Positions 6,010 to 11,217 of a stretch of 11,217 nucleotides of DNA are shown here, piece by piece. The stretch is from positions 1 through 11,217 of the forward strand of contig JACCZI010000185.1 in assembly GCA_013696015.1 (NCBI GenBank), written 5' to 3'. A program made the position numbers and the translations under genes. Position 1 is the stretch's first letter, and every line of letters starts with the position of its first letter. Below the pieces are notes generated by a model that was given only the letters and a program-made list of their open reading frames with translations, did not search any database and was not told the DNA's origin. Origin of the DNA: Nocardioidaceae bacterium. GTDB lineage: Bacteria; Actinomycetota; Actinomycetes; Propionibacteriales; Nocardioidaceae.

Positions 6010-6255
6010 TCAGGACTGGGCCCGTTCGATGAACGCGACCGCGTCGCCGACCGTCTTGAGGTTCTTGACCTCGTCGTCGGGGATCTTGACGTCGAACTTC
6101 TCCTCCGCGGCGACGACGACCTCGACCATCGACAGCGAGTCGACGTCGAGATCGTCGGTGAACGACTTGTCCATCTGGACGTCGTCGACCGGGATGCCGG
6201 CGACCTCGTTGACGATTTCGGCGAGGTCGACGCGGATGTCCTCGGTGGTGGCCAT
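6010..6255 (-). CDS. acpP: Acyl carrier protein
   Basis: This 81-residue acidic protein carries the growing acyl chain of FAS-II on a phosphopantetheine arm. Ser40 in the DVDSLSMVEVV motif is the attachment site; helices I (EDIRVDLAEIVNEVAG), II (around DSLSMVEVVVAAEEKF) and IV (VGDAVAFIERAQ) are recognisable. Length and acidity are typical. The ribosome site AAGGAG lies 6 bases before the ATG on the minus strand and is the best in the operon, in line with the high amounts of ACP cells need. The 51-bp gap from fabH holds no clear feature beyond this site. Confidence 0.97.
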   Translation of the reverse strand: MATTEDIRVDLAEIVNEVAGIPVDDVQMDKSFTDDLDVDSLSMVEVVVAAEEKFDVKIPDDEVKNLKTVGDAVAFIERAQS

Positions 6256-6306
6256 GTGGTTCTCCTTCGTTGGCGGTCAGGTACGTGGGGGAGCCGGTCG
6301 CACAGA

Positions 6307-7281
6307 CTAGGGGATCGTCACCACCTGGGCGGCGTAGGCGAGCCCGGCGCCGAACGCGATCAATAGCGCCCGGTCCCCGCTCTTAATGGCGCCCTCGTCG
6401 AGCATCCGGTCCATGGCCAGCGGGACCGACGCCGCTGACGTGTTTCCCTGGTCGGCGATGTCGCGCGCGATCGCCACCGTGTCCGGCAGCTTGAGCGAGC
6501 GCGCCATCGCGTCGGTGATCCGCATGTTGGCCTGGTGAGGAATGAAGGCATCGAGCTCCTCGACGCCAATCTCGGCGAGGTCGAGAGCCTGCTTGGCGAC
6601 CTTCGCCATCTCGAAGGAGGCCCAGCGAAACACCGGGTTGCCCGCCACATGCAGGTTCGGCCACTGGGGTTTGTCCTCGGTGAAAACGTCGTCCCAGCTC
6701 TTGATCTGCCGGATGTAGTCGTACTTGGAACCGTCCGAGCCCCAGACCACGGGGCTGATGCCCGGTTGCTGTGACGGACCTACGACGGCCGCTCCGGCGC
6801 CGTCGGCGAAGATGAACGCGGTGCCGCGGTCCTCGGGGTCGGTGATCTCGGACAGCTTCTCCACCCCGATGACCAACACGTTGGTCGCCGTCTCGCAACG
6901 CACCATGTCAGACGCGAGCGCCAGCCCGTAGCAGAAGCCTGCACACGCGGCCGAGATGTCAAAGGCAGCGGCGGGTGTCGCGCCCAGGTCCTCGGTGATC
7001 AGGGTCGCAACGGCGGGGGTCTGCATCAGGTGAGACACCGTCGCGACGATCACGCAGTCGATGTCGTACGCGGAGACCCCGGCGCGCTCAAGTGCGACCT
7101 GGGACGCTGCGACCGACATGCTCTGCACGGTTTCGTCGTCCCCTGCGAAGCGACGCGTCTTGATGCCGGACCGGGTCTGGATCCATTCGTCGGTCGAGTC
7201 GATGCGCCCGACGATCTCGGAGTTGGGGACGACCCGGCGTGGCCGGTAGGTGCCGACACCTCGGATCCGGGTGTGCCTCAT
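6307..7281 (-). CDS. fabH: Beta-ketoacyl-ACP synthase III
   Basis: This 324-residue protein starts FAS-II by condensing an acyl-CoA primer with malonyl-ACP. The catalytic triad is present: Cys113 in DISAACAGFCYGL, His249 in IPHQANMRI and Asn280 in DQGNTSAASVPLAM. DSTDEWIQTRSGI (28-40) and the C-terminal FGAGLAYAAQVV are also characteristic. In actinobacteria FabH often prefers branched primers, but primer choice is not visible here. The start is placed at ATG 7279-7281, where it overlaps the fabD stop as ATGA, and this gives the usual MRHTRIRGVGTYRP beginning; an upstream in-frame start at 7353 would lie deep inside fabD. The overlap suggests translational coupling to fabD. Confidence 0.96.
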   Translation of the reverse strand: MRHTRIRGVGTYRPRRVVPNSEIVGRIDSTDEWIQTRSGIKTRRFAGDDETVQSMSVAASQVALERAGVSAYDIDCVIVATVSHLMQTPAVATLITEDLGATPAAAFDISAACAGFCYGLALASDMVRCETATNVLVIGVEKLSEITDPEDRGTAFIFADGAGAAVVGPSQQPGISPVVWGSDGSKYDYIRQIKSWDDVFTEDKPQWPNLHVAGNPVFRWASFEMAKVAKQALDLAEIGVEELDAFIPHQANMRITDAMARSLKLPDTVAIARDIADQGNTSAASVPLAMDRMLDEGAIKSGDRALLIAFGAGLAYAAQVVTIP

Positions 7282-8462
7282 GACCCCGCCTGCGGATGCA
7301 ACCGGATCAACGGCTGACCGGGGGAGACCAGGTCGCCGTCCTCGACCAGCCATTCCACCACAGTGCCGCCATGCGGCGCCACGACCGGGATTTCGTCCCG
7401 CAGGCTTCGCACGGCGCCGACGCGGTGCTCGGCGCCCAACGACGTCCCTGCCGGGGTGTCCCCCTGGCGGTGGAAGGTGCCCTTGGCGGGCGCCACCAAC
7501 AACCGCCAGGTCGGCGCGTCGTCCATCTGCGACTCCACGGCATGTTTGGCGACGAAGTCACGGGCGTCGTCGAGCTGGTCCGGGGTCTTGAGCGCGAATG
7601 TCGCCACGCCCTTCATCGTCCGTTTCGCGATTCCGGTCAGCGTGCCTGCCGGCGGCATCTCCAGCAGGCCGGTGACGCCGAGGTCGAGCATGCTCTGCAT
7701 GCACAGATCCCAGCGCACCGGCGTCGCAACCTGCGACACGATGCGGCGAACAACCTCTGTCCCGCTGTGCACAACCTGGCCGTCGCGGTTGGAGATCAGC
7801 CGCGTCCGGGCGTCGTGGGTGTAGACGGCCTGCGCCAGGCGCCCCAGCGAGTCGACGGCCGAGGCCATGTGCTCAGTGTGGAAGGCGCCGGCGACCGACA
7901 GCGGCACGAGGCGGGCTCGGGCCGGGGGGTCAGCTGCGAGAGCTTGCAGCTGCTGCGTTGTGCCGGCTGCCACGACCTGACCGGGGCCGTTGTCGTTGGC
8001 CGGAGTGAGCCCGTGCTCGGCGAGCTTGGCCAGCACCGCGTCCCGCTCACCACCCAGCACTGCGGTCATCGACGTCGGCGTACGAGCGGACGCGTCCGCC
8101 ATCGCGTTGCCGCGCTCGCGTACGAGCACCATGGCCTGCTCGGCGGTGATGACGCCGACGCCCGCGGCGGCGGTGATCTCGCCGACACTGTGCCCACTTG
8201 CGGCGCCGATGGCGGCGAAGGCATCGCTCGGGTGGGGGAACAGCGACAGGGCCGCAACCAACCCGGACGCTACGAGCAGCGGCTGCGCCACCGCCGTGTC
8301 GCGAATCGTCTCCGCGTCGGCTTTCGTGCCGTAGTGCTCGAGGTCGAGCCCTGCCACGACCGACAACCAGTGCAGCCGGGTGCCAAAGGCAGGGTCGTCC
8401 AGCCATGGCTCGAGGAAGCCGGGCGTTTGCGCGCCCTGACCGGGCGCAACGATGACGAGCAC
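7278..8462 (-). CDS. fabD: Malonyl-CoA:ACP transacylase with a C-terminal degenerate biotin-carrier-like domain
   Basis: Residues 1-308 form a standard FabD, which moves malonyl from CoA to ACP. The motifs are PGQGAQTPG (7-15), nucleophile Ser92 in GHSVGE, Arg117, His195 in GAFHTEHM, and PAGTLTGIAKR (271-281). Usual family length is about 310 residues; this protein has 394. The extra part (about 318-394) reads LLVAPAKGTFHRQGD, then VGAVRSLRDEIPVVAPHGGT, then VVEWLVEDGDLVSPGQPLIR. This matches the two-half hammerhead of a biotin carboxyl carrier domain, including GTFHR for the GTFYR of BCCP. At the biotinyl site EAMKM it has RSLRD, so Arg355 replaces the lysine and the domain cannot carry biotin or lipoate. 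GTG 8462 is chosen as start because GGTGGAGA lies just upstream and the family begins with (M)LxIVAPGQG. Confidence 0.93.
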   Translation of the reverse strand: MLVIVAPGQGAQTPGFLEPWLDDPAFGTRLHWLSVVAGLDLEHYGTKADAETIRDTAVAQPLLVASGLVAALSLFPHPSDAFAAIGAASGHSVGEITAAAGVGVITAEQAMVLVRERGNAMADASARTPTSMTAVLGGERDAVLAKLAEHGLTPANDNGPGQVVAAGTTQQLQALAADPPARARLVPLSVAGAFHTEHMASAVDSLGRLAQAVYTHDARTRLISNRDGQVVHSGTEVVRRIVSQVATPVRWDLCMQSMLDLGVTGLLEMPPAGTLTGIAKRTMKGVATFALKTPDQLDDARDFVAKHAVESQMDDAPTWRLLVAPAKGTFHRQGDTPAGTSLGAEHRVGAVRSLRDEIPVVAPHGGTVVEWLVEDGDLVSPGQPLIRLHPQAGS

Positions 8463-8529
8463 GTCTCCACCTTGCCCTGTAAGCCAGGCACCGTGCGTGC
8501 TGCGAGATGACGAATCTGAGCGTCCGCAT

Positions 8530-8546
8530 TTGTAGGGTTCCCACAA
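8530..8546. promoter_or_regulatory. Operator-like palindrome upstream of fabD
   Basis: TTGTAGGGTTCCCACAA is an imperfect 17-bp dyad of the form TTGTnGGnnnCCnACAA. It lies 67 bp before the fabD start, in the 113-bp gap after the regulator gene. In Streptomyces a PucR-type regulator (FasR) encoded in this position controls the fab operon by binding upstream of it. This dyad is therefore a candidate site for the neighbouring regulator, but I do not know the binding sequence well enough to claim a match. No confident -10/-35 pair was found. Confidence 0.35.
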
Positions 8547-8575
8547 CTCGCTGAGCTGAGTCTGTTTCGCCTTGG

Positions 8576-9757
8576 TCAGGCCTCCGGGGCGAGCAGGCGA
8601 CCGAGCGTGATCGCGATCCGGACGGTGTACGCGTCGCGCGGGTCTGTCAGCGTGAGACCGGTGACGTCGGCGATCCGGCGAAGTCGGTAGCGCACGGTGT
8701 TGGCGTGGACGAACAGCACGCGGGCCGTCGCCTCGATGGAACCGCCGGACTCGACGAACGCCGATGCGGTGTCGAGCAGCAGCCGGTCCCCCGCGAGCAG
8801 CGGTGTGTAGACGCTGGTAACGAGGCGGTGCCGGGCGTGCCCGTCGCCGGACAAGGACCGCTCCGGTAGCAGGTCGTCGGCGGCCACCGGTCGCGGTGCG
8901 CCGGTCCACCCGGCTGCGGCGCGCAGTCCGGCCACCGCGGCTCGCGATGAGACGTTCGCCGACAGCAGGTCGCCGACCAGCGGACCCACCACCACCGGAC
9001 CCGGACCGAAGCAGTCGGCGACCGTGGCGCCCGCCTTGTCGAGGTCCCCGACACCTCCGAGAACGACGACTAGACGGTCACCCTGCACAGCGCAGAGCGA
9101 GTCGAGCCCCGCCTGCCGGGCGGAGCGGCGCACGTCGTCGGCGACGTTATGCGGGCCGCGCTCGGAGGGCTCGTTGTCAGCGGGGGCGTAGCCGAGCACC
9201 ACGGCGACCAGCGACGACGACTCCCAGCCCAGGGCGGCGGCTCGGGAACGGACGGCCTCGTCGGCCTCGCCGCGCAGCACGGAGTCGACGATCAGCGCCT
9301 CCAGGCGGGCGTCCCAAGCTCCCCGCATCTCGGCCGCCCGGGCGTAGACCTCGGCGGCCGCGAACGCGACCTCCCGGGAGAACTGGAGCATCGCCTCCCG
9401 TACGGTCGCACCGTCGTCGGGGCCGAGCAGCTGCTCGACGCTTCGCTCGACCTCGTCCATCGTCATGCGCACCATTGCGACGGTCTGCTGCAGGGTCACC
9501 ACCCTGGCCAACGCGGTCGGCGCGTTGCCGAAGACGTCGTTGCGGATCGCGGTCACCGGGCCGCCGCCGTCGCGGAACCATTCCACGAACGACGAGATCC
9601 CGCTCTGTGCGACCAGGCCGATCCAGGACCTGTCGGCTGCGCCGAGCGCGCGGAACTCGGCCAGCTCACGCTCCATGCGCGCCAGCGCGGCCGTGGTCAG
9701 AGGCCCTACCGCCTTCTGCAGCCGCTTCGCGACCGCCGCCCGTGTCCGAGCCGCCAT
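8576..9757 (-). CDS. fasR: PucR-family transcriptional regulator, FasR-like
   Basis: This 393-residue DNA-binding protein has the PucR C-terminal helix-turn-helix at about 326-388: LLLDTASAFVESGGSIEATA, then VLFVHANTVRYRLRRIADVT and a closing DPRDAYTVRIAITLGRL. Residues 350-362 are the likely recognition helix. The N-terminal 150 residues are helical without an obvious enzyme motif, and the middle (about 180-290) has the GGDEF-like strand pattern common in PucR/CdaR proteins. Its place directly before fabD matches S. coelicolor fasR, an activator of the fab operon, and Rv2242 before fabD in M. tuberculosis, so control of FAS-II is likely. The symbol is given on synteny. The start is ATG 9755-9757 with only a weak AGG upstream. 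A 22-bp repeat array lies directly upstream. Confidence 0.9.
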   Translation of the reverse strand: MAARTRAAVAKRLQKAVGPLTTAALARMERELAEFRALGAADRSWIGLVAQSGISSFVEWFRDGGGPVTAIRNDVFGNAPTALARVVTLQQTVAMVRMTMDEVERSVEQLLGPDDGATVREAMLQFSREVAFAAAEVYARAAEMRGAWDARLEALIVDSVLRGEADEAVRSRAAALGWESSSLVAVVLGYAPADNEPSERGPHNVADDVRRSARQAGLDSLCAVQGDRLVVVLGGVGDLDKAGATVADCFGPGPVVVGPLVGDLLSANVSSRAAVAGLRAAAGWTGAPRPVAADDLLPERSLSGDGHARHRLVTSVYTPLLAGDRLLLDTASAFVESGGSIEATARVLFVHANTVRYRLRRIADVTGLTLTDPRDAYTVRIAITLGRLLAPEA

Positions 9758-9778
9758 GTCGCCAGCCTAACGATGACG

Positions 9779-9888
9779 ATCCGTGGACTTCCGCCCGACC
9801 ATCCGCGGGTTGTGGCCCGACCATCCGTGACTTCTAGCCCAACCATCCGGGACTTGTGGCCCGACCGTCCGTGGATATCGGTCCTGTC
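9779..9888. repeat. 22-bp tandem repeat array (four clear units and one degenerate)
   Basis: Units start at 9779, 9801, 9823 and 9845, each exactly 22 bp. Each begins atccg and ends in the core gcccgacc (gcccaacc in the third). A fifth unit at 9867-9888 keeps gtccgtgg at its start but diverges afterwards. The units differ at several internal bases, so the array is not newly formed. The period is close to two turns of DNA and is not a multiple of three; no unit is a strong palindrome. The array fills most of the gap between the M1 peptidase stop and the regulator, ending 22 bases upstream of the regulator's start codon. Confidence 0.93.
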
Positions 9889-9942
9889 AGCCGAGCTCGG
9901 ATGCCACCAGGCGCTCAGCCGGGTCAGGGTCGCGGAGACGGG

Positions 9943-11217
9943 TTATTCGCCGATCGCGCCGTACTCGCGCAGGATCTCCAACGCCTCCGGTGCGTCCGCG
10001 AACGCCGTGGCGAAGTCGGTCGGGGTCGCGATGCGATGCGCCTGCTCGGCGACGTACTCACGCAGCAGCCGGTCGAACGTCTCGGAGCCCACTGCCGTCC
10101 GCGCCTCGGCCAGCATTGCGGCGCCCTGCCCGTACACACCGGCTCCATAGAACCGCCGAACCACCGGCCGTGCGTACCACGCCATCGACTGCCCGACGTG
10201 CCCCTGCACTCGTTCCGGGGTCAGCGGCGCCACCACCGGGATCGCGTCGTCGACCAGCTGCTGGGTGTAGGTCGCCAGCGCCTCGTCCAACCAGGGCGAG
10301 GTGCCCTGGTTGTTGCCGACCAGTCCGTAGAACCACATGTGCGCCACCTCGTGCGAGACGAGCAGCGAGAACGCCTCTGCGCCGACCGGGAGGTCCCGGA
10401 ACTGGATGGCCCCGGGGAACTCGATGCCGGTTGGGCAGTCGGGAAGCAACGACACCCACAGGTCGGGATAGGGGTACGGGCCTAGTTGCGCCGCCGTGTC
10501 GACGACGGCTCGCTCCACCTCGTCGGCCCAGCTGTCCAGGGCCATCACGGCGCCGGTGCTGCTCGGGCGACCCAGGTGCACAGTGACGCCACCCGGCAGC
10601 TCGCGTTCGTACGTCTCGAGTTCGCCGACCGTGACGGCGACGTCTCGGACGGACTCGGCGCGGAACCGCTCGACGGCGGTGCCCACCAGCGGCCCGTCCT
10701 CACGGCCTAATGGCTCGCCCGTCCCGAGCACCTCGTACGACTCGGGCACGACGACCTCGAGGCTGCGCAGCCGAAACTCATCGCTGCTGGTCATCTCACC
10801 GACCTGGTTGACCACGGGGTTGGTAGCCCACCCCTGGCCGCGTTGCCAGGCGAGCATCGGGAACCCCGTGCCGAACCAGGCCAGGTCGTCCGACCAGCCG
10901 ATCCGCTCTGCGGTGTGCTCGGCGAGGTGCAGGACGAAACCGACCTCTGCTGTGATGTGGCCGCCGGGGGGCAGGCAGTGGCGCAGCGGCAGGCGCAGCA
11001 ACGAGCCTTGCGTCGACGCGGGCGCGCCGGCTGGGGAGTAGCGCGGCCGCACCGCCCGACCAGCAACCGACGTCGCCGTCACTTCCAGCTCATTGCCGTC
11101 CGACACGAGCTGAGGCTTGTTGGCCCACAACCGGAACACCAGCTCGCACACCCGGCGATCGGCGGTGAACTCGACGGTCATGTCGCCTTCGACGCTGTCG
11201 AGACCGGTGGTCAGATC
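9943..11217 (-). CDS. M1-family zinc metallopeptidase (5' end outside the window)
   Basis: The frame is open to the right edge, so the N-terminus is missing; 424 residues are visible before TAA at 9943-9945. An internal ATG at 11181 is not the likely start because in-frame protein-like sequence continues upstream of it. The zinc site is HEVAH (nucleotides about 10353-10339) followed after 18 residues by Glu in SPWLDEALATY, the gluzincin HExxH-x18-E pattern. The amine-binding GxMEN motif appears as the variant TGIEFPG, and VYGQGAAML holds the Tyr expected for transition-state binding. The N-terminal visible part is the beta-rich saddle domain of M1 enzymes. Members cleave N-terminal residues from peptides. 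Whether it is secreted cannot be seen without the N-terminus. It lies upstream of the regulator on the same strand, separated by the repeat array. Confidence 0.88.
   Translation of the reverse strand, partial: DLTTGLDSVEGDMTVEFTADRRVCELVFRLWANKPQLVSDGNELEVTATSVAGRAVRPRYSPAGAPASTQGSLLRLPLRHCLPPGGHITAEVGFVLHLAEHTAERIGWSDDLAWFGTGFPMLAWQRGQGWATNPVVNQVGEMTSSDEFRLRSLEVVVPESYEVLGTGEPLGREDGPLVGTAVERFRAESVRDVAVTVGELETYERELPGGVTVHLGRPSSTGAVMALDSWADEVERAVVDTAAQLGPYPYPDLWVSLLPDCPTGIEFPGAIQFRDLPVGAEAFSLLVSHEVAHMWFYGLVGNNQGTSPWLDEALATYTQQLVDDAIPVVAPLTPERVQGHVGQSMAWYARPVVRRFYGAGVYGQGAAMLAEARTAVGSETFDRLLREYVAEQAHRIATPTDFATAFADAPEALEILREYGAIGE

Noticed and set aside
8463..8909. N-terminal extension of fabD up to an ATG at 8909
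   Set aside because: It would overlap the regulator gene by over 300 bp, its translation is Arg-rich shadow sequence, and the family start with a nearby ribosome site is at GTG 8462.
9779..9888. The 22-bp array as a CRISPR
   Set aside because: The units are contiguous without unique spacers, vary internally, and no cas genes are near.

Overview
The window comes from a high-GC Gram-positive bacterium of the phylum Actinomycetota. The evidence is the strong G/C bias at third codon positions, the use of GTG starts, a DUF3145 gene, and an actinobacterial type II fatty acid synthase (FAS-II) cluster. The order PucR-type regulator - fabD - fabH - acpP - fabF resembles Streptomyces. The acyl-CoA carboxylase beta gene directly after the ketosynthase resembles accD6 next to kasA/kasB in mycobacteria. 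The genus cannot be fixed from this sequence.

Right and centre (about 2695-9757, all minus strand). Read 5' to 3' on the minus strand: a PucR-family regulator; a 113-bp gap with an operator-like palindrome; then fabD, fabH (ATGA overlap with fabD), acpP, fabF and accD with short gaps; and last a small membrane-anchored protein 20 bp after accD. Together these carboxylate acetyl-CoA (AccD, with alpha/biotin subunits encoded elsewhere), load malonyl onto ACP (FabD, AcpP), start chains (FabH) and elongate them (FabF). The reductases and dehydratase are not in the window. The most unusual gene is fabD. It carries an extra C-terminal domain of about 85 residues that looks like a biotin carboxyl carrier domain, with a GTFHR motif like the GTFYR of BCCP, but with arginine where the biotinylated lysine should be. 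Upstream (9943 to the right edge) lies an M1-type zinc peptidase cut by the window end. A five-unit 22-bp tandem repeat lies between it and the regulator.

Middle left (1644-2676). A small GNAT/YjdJ-like acetyltransferase (minus) and the DUF3145 gene (plus) diverge from a 217-bp region containing a 10-bp tandem repeat. DUF3145 converges on the FAS operon, and the two stop codons lie in one inverted repeat.

Left (1-1643). This looks like a decaying or rearranged region. It holds an uncertain edge fragment, a 49-residue basic small protein, a broken F420-reductase-like NAD(P)-binding pseudogene (one-base frameshift plus an internal deletion), and a DinB-family gene whose last 12 codons and stop come from the 5' half of a tRNA-Lys(CTT) gene. 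No intact tRNA, CRISPR array, transposase or integrase was seen.
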